The translations under genes were made by a program, and so were the position numbers. Below the pieces are notes generated by a model, which was not told the DNA's origin, searched no databases, and saw only the letters and a program-made list of their open reading frames with translations. A stretch of DNA of 64,000 nt, from positions 46,679,814 to 46,743,813 of the forward strand of contig CM019217.1 of the NCBI GenBank assembly GCA_009741485.1. Reading direction: 5' to 3'. Position 1 is the first letter of the stretch; each line of letters opens with the position of its first letter. This DNA comes from Malurus cyaneus samueli (Eukaryota > Chordata > Aves > Passeriformes > Maluridae). Below are positions 38,654 through 50,144 of the stretch, piece by piece.

Positions 38654-39097
38654 TGTCCTGGTTTCAGCTGGGATAGAGTTAATTTTCTCCTTAGTATCTG
38701 GTACAGTACTGTGGGTTGGATTCAGGATGAGAATAACATTGATAACACACTTTTGTTTAATTGTTGCTGAGCAGTGGTTACACTAAATCAAGAACTTTTC
38801 AGCTTCTCAGACTCCCCCACCAGCTGGAGGTGCACAAAGAGCTGGGAGGGGATCCAGCCAAGACAGCTGACCCCACCTGACCCAAAGGACATTCCATACT
38901 GCAAGAACCATGCTGAACAATAAAACTGTTAACTGAGATGTGCCTATTGCTGCTCGGAGACAGACTGTGAAGCTGTCAGAGGTGGTGACCAATTGCATTG
39001 TGAATCACACATCTTGGATATTCTTTAATCTTTATTATAATTTTCCTTTCCCTTTCCATCCTATTAAACTGTTTTTATCTCAATCCATTAGTTTTAC
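38654..39097 (+). mobile_element. Avian endogenous retrovirus solo LTR, 3'-truncated
   Basis: The element starts TGTCCTGGTTTCAGCTGGGA at 38654, the opening I know from a very abundant bird LTR family (ERVL-like by my recollection). It keeps the family's order of segments: GATAACACAC, GAGCTGGGAGGG, CAGCTGACC, ATTCCATACT, a CTGCTCGGAGAC piece, GCATTGTGAATCAC, then ATTAAA at 39063-39068, the polyadenylation-signal region near the 3' end. The stretch where the family carries its TATA box (about 38918-38929) reads ACAATAAAACTG, so the promoter looks mutated. The expected 3' terminus is missing and no target duplication can be paired. No gag, pol or env sequence flanks it, so it is a decayed solo LTR, probably inactive. 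Confidence 0.85.
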
Positions 39098-42000
39098 ATC
39101 CAAAACTGAGGTATCAGACTTGTCATTCAAAACCTCCCAAGTTTTCTATGCTTCAAAAATGAAGTTTAAGTTTTCACTGAAACATGTCTCTTTTTCCAGA
39201 GTTAGAACAAATAAATAGTTTATCAAGGCATTCTTCATTCATTTTACCTATGCCATCTGAACCAGCATGGCCAGAGAACTCTTTAAACAGTCTATCCTTG
39301 AAGCATTTCCCTAAAGAAATCTGGACAGGTGGAAAAGAAATTTAATGCTACTCAGTTTTTTTATAAAACAAAGCGCTTGCTGCATACTAGGACAGAGATT
39401 TTTGACTGGATTGAAAAATGATCCACAAGGAAGGTTCAGACATTGAGCCTCGATAGATAGTCACAATAACTCTAATAAAGCAGCTGTTGTTGGCATTACC
39501 AAAGTTTACATATCAATTTATGACAGTGTGATGTTTCAGTATAGTATTGCTTAGTAGCAATTAGTTTTATTTGGAGTGATTAGGTGTTCAGTTACTTACA
39601 GAGGCCCATGATGTTAGGAATCATTCAGAGTTTGCCTGCAAATTTCTGCTTTGAAAAGCCTTTGAGTGTTACAGATATTTCTTTCAAAATCCAGAGGAAA
39701 AAAAATGATGGAAGCAATGCTTGCAATAAAAATTGTCAGAAAGACTAGAATAAATGAGATAAGGCCAAGACATCTAAAAACAAATAATCTAAATGTCAGT
39801 GCTCTGCCCACTTACCAGATAGGAATTGGTTTCAGCCAGAGCTGCAGCGCTGGCGCAGCTCCATCTGAAAAGCATTTCTGGGGCATATGCAGAGAGAAGG
39901 TCAGCAGCAGGCTGACAATCATAAGGTCATCCCTCTTTTCCTATGCACAGACTCCTTCTATCCTGACATCCTGATCTGTTGGGAGAAAAAAAATGTGCCC
40001 ATGCAGACAAGGCTCTGTTTGTGCAAACAGAACAAAGCTCTGAGCTTGTGGGGACTGCACAGATCCAATGGGGTCTGTGCTACTGCAGTGGATCCTTACC
40101 ACCACTTCAGGTTGGAGCCTACCCAAAAACACAACAGCAGCAGCATTGCAGTGATGTTGCCAGTTGTACAAGAGGGTTGCACATTTTCCTGTGGAGAACT
40201 CTAAATCTTATATCCAACCTGGTTCCCCAAGAGAGAGGGTGTTTTAACTGTCCCATTAATAAAATTTTAAATATAATTTTATTCAGGACAATGATGCCAA
40301 AAGAAATGTGAATATAAAATGTCAAAATTTTAACATCCCATAGGACTGTGAGATATTTTACCAGTCACACACACGCATTTTGATGGAACTGCATCCGCCT
40401 CTGGAGCAGAGACCTGTCTCTTAGTTAAACAAGGTATGAACTAATAAGATTAACACGGTGCTACTCTAGTAATATTTGCCCTTGTATACCACTCATGGAT
40501 AGTACACAGCATGTGGCATACTCTAGTTCTCTTCATGTTAATTCCAGGTCACAGTTTAATTAGTCCATGCATAATATATTTGAGAGACGTCTGTTTCTGA
40601 TGTAATTGCTTCTGTGTTGGTGGTTTAATTCATGAATCATTTTCCCCATCTCTGTTCTGGGCTTGAGAAGACTACTTTGGCCCTAGAAAATATGCAGCAG
40701 CCTTTGGAATCCCTTGCCAGTGATGAGAAGCAGGAGTACTGTGGTCTTCTGCCTTACATTCCTTTCTCCTCAAACCACTCTCTTAAGATTCAGTCAGTCT
40801 GTGTTGTGTGACTACTGATCTCTAGTGATTTTGGCTATTTCTTTTCCTACTTTTAAAGTCAAAATTGTTTCCAACACAATCTTTGGACTGCAGCTGAAAA
40901 GTGGCTGATTAATTTCCTGTGAAAGGAAGACCTTCTGTGTTACACAGAAAATTGTAAGCACTGACACTGAAGCTTTAAAATGTTTTACAGAGAATATTTT
41001 CCAGAAGCAATGTGTGAGGTCCTCTGAATGAGCCACAAAATGTTCACAGATATAAAAATAGTATTTTACTGGTCTCCTTTCCATAATTTGTACAATTTGT
41101 CTTGTATAATATATAGTCTCCTGACTCTGTAGTAATTAAGATTAAGATTTTAAATTACTCAAATTACTATTATTTGGGCTTAAAAATTAAAAGTTTTTTA
41201 CTGCAATAAAATATTAATTACTCACTCATAAACAGATCTGTAATACTGTGATGTATTTGTATCAATGCTTCTAATAATTAAGGAATTTCTGACTAAATTA
41301 AAGTCACTTAAACAGTATACATCAAGTATAATTAAAGATACCATGAAAACAAAAATCTGAAGAGTCTGAGGACATGACATCAAAAAGAGAAATGTGTTCA
41401 CATAATTATTCAACACCAAATGTTAATCCAATGCATAAAAACACTAAGGGTTTAAAGTAATTTGGCTAGCATACAAAAATCACTCTGCTATGATGATCAC
41501 ACGCTCAGACTAATTGCACACCTGATTCTACAATAAACTCACAGCTTAAAATATTAAGCAGAAGGTTAAGACACTGATGCTGAAGGTGATAAGACACAAT
41601 TATATGTTCATTGTGTTTTAGAAAGGTTTTTTAAAACATCAATGCTAGCTTGATCTAGAGCAATCCAAGAATCAGACTGAGCATGTTCACTGGACACACT
41701 CTTTTTTCTGTTAATATTACCATTTACAAGCACATCATATTTGATAGGGGCATAGGAGAAAAAGGAAGCAGAACAAATAAGTAATGCAATATATACATAC
41801 CTTGGGGTCATTTAATGTCTTTAATATGAATTTAAGTTAGTCATCACTGCTTTTTTGCCTTTTTGTGGTCACTGGTGCTGTTTCTTTCTGTGTTGTTCTT
41901 GACACAACCTGTGCCTTGAAAAGGTCTGCAGTGAAAAACCAAGTCATCTAGATTTTTGAAGATGTTCTGTCCCTCCCCACGATAATAAGTTGTCTCTGAA

Positions 42001-44743
42001 GACACACTTTAAATAATCTATCTCTAATTATAAACCATATCTTTGCTGTTTTCAGGGCCTTCCATACAGCCTTTGTTCCAAAGGAGTGCCACCTGTTTCC
42101 AATAGCAAAATACCTTATTAGTCAATTGCTATCAATTAACCTTCAGCAACCACACACTGCATTACAAAAGGATTATGAATGTAGATCAGATCACAGTCCA
42201 TCACAAGGAGGGAATTAGGTGTATACATAATCAAAGCCCATTACACCATATACTGTGTGTAAATTACCACAGCAGGGCAGCATCAGTGTTTTCACTATAT
42301 CTCAAAAACCCTTGGTGCATACTAATACTTGGAGGTTCTCTTGCAATGAAGGGAACTAGAAATGGTTAGTAGTTTAAGACCCTCGGCATTAGAATTTCAC
42401 TGAATTTTATTCTCCTGCCTCTCATCCACACTTCTTATCAGGACAAATGCATTTCTTGTGCCCCAAGAGGAATATTCTTCCTCACAAACAAAACTCCAAT
42501 CTGCTAATGAAAATTATTTACATTGACACAAAGAATATGAACCTGAGATCATGGAGTTATTTTGCTACAGAAATTAACCCAAATTTGAATTACATACTAA
42601 GAATGAAGAATTCTTAGGTTTCTCCTTAATTCCCATGTTATCCTGGCATTCAGATTTTTTTTTGTTCTTTGGTCTGGCAGATCAACAATAGTGTTGAGTT
42701 GGTTGTCCATTCTAATTCCAGTGCCATAACAAACCTTCAGCAGCAGTGGCGTCAGCTGACAATTAAAAACATAACAACTCACTGTTGAGAACTGGCAAGG
42801 GATGCACTCCGTGATCCGACACTCCTTCATTTCTAAAATGCTGCATCGGCTCTTAAGCTGCATGATCCCTGTTAACACCAATACAAATTGAGAAGCTGAA
42901 CTCAGATGTAATGATTGCAAGCTCTTAGAGATCACAGCCCTGCTACTAGACACCAAACTGAATGGACTGCAGAAACAAGTCATAGCAAAAATGTTATTAA
43001 CTGTTCCCAGTAGTCACTGCTTTGAGATACAGATTAAGTCCAATATGTTCTCTCCCTGAACTCCTGTGATAAAACAACATGCATGTGAAAAGCCATCCTT
43101 TCTCTTCAGCTGAAGATTTTTGTGTCTTGCATGGTGTTTCTTGCTCTGTTTCATTCCTGACATTGCCATGTTGCCCCAACTATTTGCAGTGTTGTTTGGT
43201 CTAAAGAAAAGGGAAAATCAAATGTGGTACCCTAAAGAGTAATTTTAAAGCAACAGGCTTTATGTCCTAAAGAAATTCCCGTTTAGAGACTGTCTCATGG
43301 ATGCCAGGGACACAGGCCAATGAAGCCAGCCTAGCTTCGGTCTGTCCTACTTTCAAGAGCCCTAACTGTGTTTTGAGACAATACCAGTTGCTTATATGAG
43401 AATTGCTCTTGTAAAGAGCCAAGGCACTTATCTAAGATGAACCTCCCTCCAGGATTTGGATTTGGGAATCTTAGAATTGAAATGTGGCTGTGTTCTCACA
43501 TGCACTATTGTCTTTCATCTTCAAAAGCAAAACCAAACTGCATGATTGGACTTGATCCTGGCAGAATTAAGGCTTATGCATTTTTCCATCCTGCCATACA
43601 CATGTGGCTTCTGCAGCTGTAATTTATGTGTAAGTGTGCAAGTGTAGGGAGACAAATGAATCACATTATCACAGCTACCACACTGACTAAAATCCAGATC
43701 AACTAAAACCAGGAGGAAAAAGCCAACAAGAGGGAATAGTCAGCAAAAAGAAAAAAACGTAGAAAAACATTATTTATTAAGGTTCAATTTCATTTACTTG
43801 AGGCATTTTTGTTTCTGAAGGAAGAAGCAAAAATGCAATTAGAGGAAAAGACCTAATATATGAATGCCATTTGTATGGTTAAGTGGAGATGATGTGGTGT
43901 TCTGTATTTAATCTTATTCCTCTCTATCTTTCTGGTATAGCACAAATGAGAAATCAGATTTTTTTTTTGTAAAATATCCACATGCTGAAATTGTAGCACT
44001 GTTCAATTTATGTAGATTTCTAAGTTGCATCATTGTCTGCTCTCTTTTCCTACAAGGTTTTTAAAGTGTCTTACTAACAGAAGCTGGACAAATAAAATTC
44101 AAGAAATGCAGTGACAATTCAGACTGTGGATTTTGGCTCATATTTTCAAACCACTCAGTATAGGGAAAATTCCCCATATTTTTTCACTTTCTGGCGTTCT
44201 GCATAATTTTTTTTTTTTTCTGAGTCCTCCCTCTGTCCTGGTCCTTCCTGTGAGTGGCTGAATGGAGTCTGGCACTTATCCAGCTCCTGACATGCTACAT
44301 CTCAGTTACAGTGCTGAACACACTTGTGTCAGTAAATGTGCTTCAGGGGTGCATAACTGGAAGAAAAACTGTGGGTGTGGGGAACACAACACACATTATG
44401 GAGGCCACTGTTCAACAGAGTTATTTCCCATTCCCTGTGATCCATAACAATGCCCACCAGGAATGTCCTTGCTGCTGAAGTCAGACAAAACTCCCCCCTG
44501 TATTGGGGATGCCAATTCAAGACTGAGAATCCAGGTCTACTTAATTAGACTGTCACTTGCATTTGGTAAATGGCTAAACCATTTTTCCAGATCTGCATTC
44601 CCAAATCACACCACTGTGCGTGAAGGAAGAGCTATGTACTCACTTAGCCACTTGGTTTAAAGCTGGACATAGTAGACCTACAAAAATAGATGACTAATCA
44701 TGAAGCATTTCATGTATGTAAACCCAAATGTCATGAAGTGTCA
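39098..44743. other. AT-rich non-coding DNA
   Basis: No gene recognised in 5.6 kb. The interval 41080-41240 is extremely AT-rich and could act as a matrix attachment-like region. A 128-codon minus-strand frame at 42597-42983 is Cys-containing but has no pattern I recognise. Bases 40540-40660 have homeodomain-like words (AATTCATGAATCATT) without other support. A T-rich run lies near 44208-44219. Confidence 0.5.
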
Positions 44744-44760
44744 TGTATGCAATGCATACA
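44744..44760. repeat. Near-perfect 17-bp palindrome
   Basis: TGTATGCA and TGCATACA flank a single A: an 8-bp inverted repeat with a one-base centre. TGTATG also occurs nearby at 44713-44718. It could be a dimeric protein site or a chance palindrome. Confidence 0.75.
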
Positions 44761-45158
44761 CAGCTAGCCTTCAGCCTGCAAAGAAACTGTGCAGAAAATA
44801 TTTCTTCCAAAAACCCAGCATGTGATGAGCTTCCCACTGTCTTCACATACAGGTACTTTGGTATTTACGTCCCAAAGACATGAATGACAGCAGAACATAT
44901 AAAGGGGCCTGTAAAACAATCCTGCCAGAAGTTCTGAAGATAAATGTCAGAATATGCAATGCTCGAGCACATCATTCAGTCATACAGACATTAGAACTTT
45001 ATTCCAGTATTAAAGCTGCTGACTTACTTTGGACATACCCTCTTCTATAACCTGTCCCTATTAAATTATTTCACTAGTCCCTTGCTCAGAGCATTCATCT
45101 CTCTATTACTCATAATTATTTCAATGTGCTCCCTTTTTGCCCTTTTCTTTCCACAAAG

Positions 45159-45341
45159 ACAGCTATAATTATGAAGACATTTCTTGCTCTGCACATCCTT
45201 GCATCAGCAAGAGCAGCAGACCTCCATCAGTCTGTGTTGTTAATCTTACCCATAATGACAGAACTTGTAATATTATGGAATCAAATCCATTTTACAGCTC
45301 ATTTTACAGCTCCAGGGTTAGTTGTAACAGTGACAACTCCT
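45159..45341 (+). other. Candidate coding exon, 61 codons, cysteine-rich, phase 1-1
   Basis: A strong pyrimidine tract (45129-45152) ends in ACAAAG, giving an AG at 45157-45158. The next 183 bases are open in one frame and end before GTGAGA at 45342, a usable donor. Both junctions fall after the first base of a codon, so the exon would be phase-symmetric, as is usual for extracellular modules. The translation has five full Cys codons plus one split by the donor, and one N-glycosylation sequon (NLTH). Against it: the acceptor is AAG rather than CAG, a second overlapping frame is also open, and I recognise no domain. Low confidence. Confidence 0.18.
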
Positions 45342-45379
45342 GTGAGATGAGATTAATACATCTTTTACAAAACATGTAG

Positions 45380-46639
45380 AGCATTTGATCTGATAAGATT
45401 TTCTGGTAGTTTTAATGTTTTCCACGTCTTGATTTTTATTTAAGAACAACTACATTCCAGAAAGAGGTGAAAAAAATTAGCTTTCATACTTTTTCCAGAT
45501 GTGCCTGAAAAAAGAAACAACAACTTCCCTGCACTATCTCTTTTTTTTTTGTCTGATGTTTTGTAGAAGCTCAGAGGCTTCAAGAGTCATTATGAAGGTT
45601 TCTGTTTTAATTCTTTTTAAGTCTGGTCTACAACATTAAATGCCTTTTATAGATTTTCTGACAGCTTAATGACCTGGACTTCTGAATTTTTTTTTTCTTT
45701 ATTAGCTATGCTGAAAACGCCCCCAACAGCAGCACCGCTTCTAACAGAGCAATAAAGAAAAAACCCACCCCACCTAAGTAGGGATTTGACATAGGGAAAT
45801 TTGTAAGTCCGAATTTAATATGCCTTTTTTTCAGCAGGCAGCTTTAGGAACCAATTATATGTAACTCAACTACATTGAAATTGCCACTGTGACTTACATT
45901 TATGGGGTGCGATACGAATAAAAGACCAGCCTGGATTTTGAGCAGAATCATTCTAGGCAGCAGATCTAAATCTCTTTGAAGTCTGGCAGATTCAGATGTG
46001 GGCTGACATTTGTGTCTTTGGTTCATCTCCACAAGGTTTCACAAACCCAGAATATCAAATCAAATTTCCTCAAAAATTGCTCTGATCTACCTCTGAACTT
46101 CATGGAGGTAGCAAGTGAGTTAGGTTCAACAAGTAGTTTACTGAAGTTCAGTGCAGGATTTTAAAATCAGAAAACATCATCCTAGATGTATGGTTGTACA
46201 AGCGAGAAAGCCTGTGGTTTATACAGGGCAGAGTGATGTAAACATTACAAGCAGGTGTGAGAAAACTCATTTTAGATATCATGTACTTTCTTTTACTGAA
46301 ATCATTCTAAGAGACTATTTGTTCTGTTTTATAATCAGAACCAACAAGATCCAGAGATTCTTAGCTTTACCAGAACTTTTCATAGCTGTTGTGTTTGAAA
46401 ACATCACCGCTAGTGCAGTGATGCAAGCAATCCTTTTGATTCTGTTTCCTAGGACTATTCTCTTAATCAGCATAATAATATCATGAGACTGGCTATCATT
46501 CATCCCAAGAAAATCCTATTGATTTCACTGGGGTAGTGTAAGACTTTGAACATTTACAGATGCTGGATTATAGTCCTGGCAGCTTCTTATGGATCTCTTC
46601 CATCCTCCTCTGTTTTCCACCCTCCACGGAGCTTTCCTC
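45380..46639. other. Non-coding DNA, nothing recognised
   Basis: AT-rich with poly-T runs near 45540 and 45687. A 111-codon plus-strand frame at 46151-46486 is hydrophobic towards its end but has no recognisable family, and it overlaps a minus-strand frame. Confidence 0.5.
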
Positions 46640-46705
46640 GGTAGACCCACGTCCTCTACAACAGTTTCACCCAGAGCTCTTCGCTCTACCCATTAGAGCC
46701 CAGGG
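46640..46705 (-). mobile_element. Possible tRNA-derived SINE relic
   Basis: Read on the minus strand, CTCTAATGGGTAGAGCGAAG (A-box-like) is followed by GAGCTCTGGGTGAAACTGTT and GTGGGTCTACC, in an order like the head of old amniote tRNA-derived SINEs. The B box is not clear. Short and diverged, so tentative. Confidence 0.3.
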
Positions 46706-49700
46706 ATCCTTTGGGATAGGAATGAGGCCAAAAGTCAATCAAAGGTTGTTCTAACATCTATTACGTGAAATTGTGCCTTGTTATGTTGAAGAGTCAATTA
46801 ACTGTCAGATATGCAATTAAAGCAACCTATGTTGTGTCTCATTAAATCAGATATGAAGCAAAGAATATTTTTTTTTTAAGACAAAGATTATCCTGGTCTC
46901 AAAAACACCTGAGCAGCTTCCATGAATAAAATTTATCCTGGAGCTATTTGGGATAAGATTTCAAAAATATTACATGTCCTTTGACTCATTGACTTTAATA
47001 AGAGCTGAGTGGCTGAATCCTTGCATACTGCTTAGAAATTTGGGATCATGGAAACTGCATGCCTCTATGAAACCATAGCATTGCATGTATTTTAACTGCT
47101 CTATTAGCACTTTTTCATCAAGGCAGTGCTGGAACACAGGAATTAAAAAGGTAACCCCTAAGAGCTGTGAAGGACAATTCCTTTTATGGCTGCAGCACAA
47201 GCAGTCAGCAGAAACAGTAAAAGCTGTTTATCTGTCAGGGCATCTGACTAATGACTTGAAGATGGAAACTGATATGGGAATAAAACATCTATGAAATTCA
47301 GAATATTCAAAAATTTCATAGGATCCAATGAACAGAATACTCAAGATCTCGCCTGAACAAAATATCTGAATTCTCCTTGAAGATCATTCTGAATGCTACT
47401 TATTTTAAAGAGTTTGTGTTTTCACTGACTTCAGGCTCCAGCAGATGTAAGACGTAATAGAGAAGTAGGAATCAACAACAGGGAATATCGTTAGAACATG
47501 TGGAAGAAAGACAATACTATAAATTATAATTTAAGGTAAAAAAAAATTTAAATAAATGGATCTGCACTATGTTTTCCTCCTTTTTTAAAATTATTAAAAA
47601 AAAAAAAAAAAAAGTAGGTGGGAAGACACCTAGAAGTCTCTTGTGCCTCCCAGACACTTCTAGCAATGTCTGGTTATTGCTTAACAAGCCCCAGCTGACT
47701 GGTAAGGACTGAAAGCAACACAGCAACAGCAAGTAATTAAAAATGGCTAGCTGTGCTTGTTTGGCCTCTTTTTATGTTGTGGATGTCTATTTCTAAACTT
47801 TTATGCTACACTAGTTGTGAAAACATATATTCTAGAGGCAGGAAATCTGCCAGGGCTGAAAGGGTCCAACTAGTCAGTGGTCCTGATGACACTGTACATT
47901 TTCAAATCTTCTTTTAAGCCACATCTATTTCAGTATTATCTGGAGATGGGTGTTAATGAAAATCTACCAGAAAAGACAACTTCTCAGGGAGGAAACATGA
48001 ACCAAAGCCATGGATCTGGGAGTGAGCCATAGTTTACAGAGGACGGCCATGTGAGGTTTGATCACCACATCCCTTTGTGGGGGGAATCAGCCTCCCTGGG
48101 CCCACATCTGCCTCCTACATTGTTTTAGGGGCAACAAAATGATCCTTACCCTGATCCTTATCCTTAGAACATTTTAAGGTTGTCATCTAGCCCTCAAGGA
48201 TTAATTTAAATTGATTTATCTCCTTCTATGCTCAGAGGGTCACATGGTTGTTTCTGATGTGCTCAGTTGATGCCGTGAATTAGGATTTATCTCACCTGTA
48301 CCTTGCAGTTCCTCCTATCTTCCAGGGGAGATGCAGCAGGAGGATGCAAGACCTGTTGCTGTCTTTCCACCAGAGGACATTGGGAGTGTCTCATCCACCA
48401 GAAGAGGCAGGAGTGCCACTTTTGGAAGCTTTTTGCTTCTCTGGCAGGAATCCTTCATCTGCCATCAAGTTAAGAGAGCTGTAAATACATGATACAATAA
48501 TCTGACATTTCTGCAGGTAACTCAAGTCTCACTACTGTTACAATGGACTTTGTTATCTGCTGTGGTTACTGCAAGTGCCACGTAAAACAGTGCTCAGGTC
48601 ACTTGGATCAGCACTTTTTTCCATTTTGGGCTTTAGCCTCCCTGTGGAGTAAAATATTTATGACAGACCTCATGGCAAGTAAAATTTACAGTTTGTGGTA
48701 AATCTGTGGAGAATTGCATCTAGGATAAACACAGCACTTCGGTGAGCTTTTAACAGGATGGTCTAAGTCAAATACATGGGTCACCTGCAGACGGGGATCA
48801 ACGACAGAGATTTCTGTGTGGACCCCACAGCTTTCTAGTGCACTTGGTCTGTGTGGCCACAGCAATGTCCTGGGATCCCTGTTTTGAGAAGCAAGGCAGG
48901 AGTTTTGTAGGTATTGGAATGAATGCAGCAAAATAAGAAAAATGGGGGTTATTACTTTAAACCATTGCTGGACTGATTTGTTAAGTACTTGTGCTGAGAA
49001 TCTCATGGGCAGAGATTTGGGTATGAAGTTGCTCAAGGGCAGGGTACTATCTAAAAAATTGGGAAAACATGATGTCGTACAAGTGCTCCTAAACCTCAAG
49101 TGCAACTCAGATTGATTTTTTTATTTGAAGTAATAAACATAGTTAACTTTTAAAATTGAAGGACTCTGGTTGCCACTGCTGTTGGAGGTAAACATTGGAA
49201 TTTCATTAAAGACAATTACAGGACAAAATTCTGCCTCCCAAGCTGAATAGGACTGGTAAGAGTGAAAATATTAATCTTGCATTTCCACTTTTGCTTGTGA
49301 ACAGTGTAATCTATTTTTGCCCCTCTGGCCCAAATGTGCAGCTGCCCGTCTACACTGAGGTTGGCTTGGAGTCATAGAAGGGTTAAAACCTCTCAGCACA
49401 CCCCTTGTATCCTTTCCAGAATGTTTCACTTCTGTATGTTTCTAGTCATACCAAAATCAAACAGCTCTTTAGCTCCATTAGAAAGACAAATTCAGTGAGA
49501 AACCCAGCTCAGTTTTAAGGCTGGGGATTTAGCCAAACATTCAGATGAGCTTAATTCAATTTATAGTGCATATAATTTAGGTATCATATTTCTTCCTCTT
49601 TTTATCTCATTCTTAAATGATGTCAAGAAAAATGTACAAGACACCTAGGCAGACTCTAGTGTTCCTCTTGTCTGTGAGCTCTGCTAGAATGGGATATCTC

Positions 49701-49994
49701 ACAAACCGTTTCTCTGTTTTACATGTGCATGTGTTTCTTGTGTACCCATGGAAAGTCATTATGTTCTTTACAACCTTGTACAACTTGGTTTCTTAAAAGC
49801 AAATATCTTAGTGAACTATGCAGTTGTCTCCTTCTAGCCTCATTTCAATCTTCAGATTAGGAGAGAAATGAAAAATCAGGAAACAAACTGTCCCTCATTT
49901 GCTAAAAGCAGGCCTTACACTGCTATGGTTGTAACTTTTAATTAGGCAAGAAATAAATATATGAGAGTTGGACAGACTATAAAACTGTGATTAC
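46706..49994. other. Non-coding DNA with A18 tract
   Basis: No gene recognised. An A18 homopolymer occupies 47596-47613. An imperfect duplication of CCACCAGAGGAC...GGGAGTG lies at about 48369-48417. A 139-codon minus-strand frame at 48686-49105 lacks a recognisable domain and codes for scattered Cys, Pro and Ser; I treat it as chance. Confidence 0.5.
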
Positions 49995-50144
49995 CTTTTT
50001 AGATTACTGCTAACAAGCAAATTAGCCACGGCACAGAATAGCAGCAGATCAATAGGAACAGTAAAACTAAAAAGATTTTGCTGATGGTGTCTGTCTTTGG
50101 ATGCAAACTGTAAAAGAGGTCCCCGCAGGCTTCCCAACGATAAC
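49995..50144 (-). other. Candidate exon with good splice signals and a membrane-segment frame
   Basis: On the minus strand, CTCATTCTTTTGTAG (a good acceptor) is followed by 150 bases and then AAG|GTAATC (a good donor). One frame stays open for most of the exon and would encode about 47 residues: a short polar segment with Trp and Cys, then about 22 strongly hydrophobic residues (IFLVLLFLLICCYSVPWLIC), ending in a stop six bases before the donor. That layout suits a membrane protein tail, or a non-coding RNA exon. CpG are retained here and at 50207-50217. I recognise no family, and no partner exon is visible, so this stays a candidate. Confidence 0.2.

Noticed and set aside
42597..42983. Cys-containing 128-codon minus-strand frame that first looked like a secreted cysteine-rich protein
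   Set aside because: Cysteine spacing matches no family I know, and no signal peptide or splice framing supports it.
48369..48417. Pair of CCACCAGA words as tandem CTCF sites
   Set aside because: Both lack the GGGGGC-type right half; better described as a small imperfect duplication.
48686..49105. 139-codon minus-strand frame
   Set aside because: No domain, no splice framing, no start context of note; fits chance.
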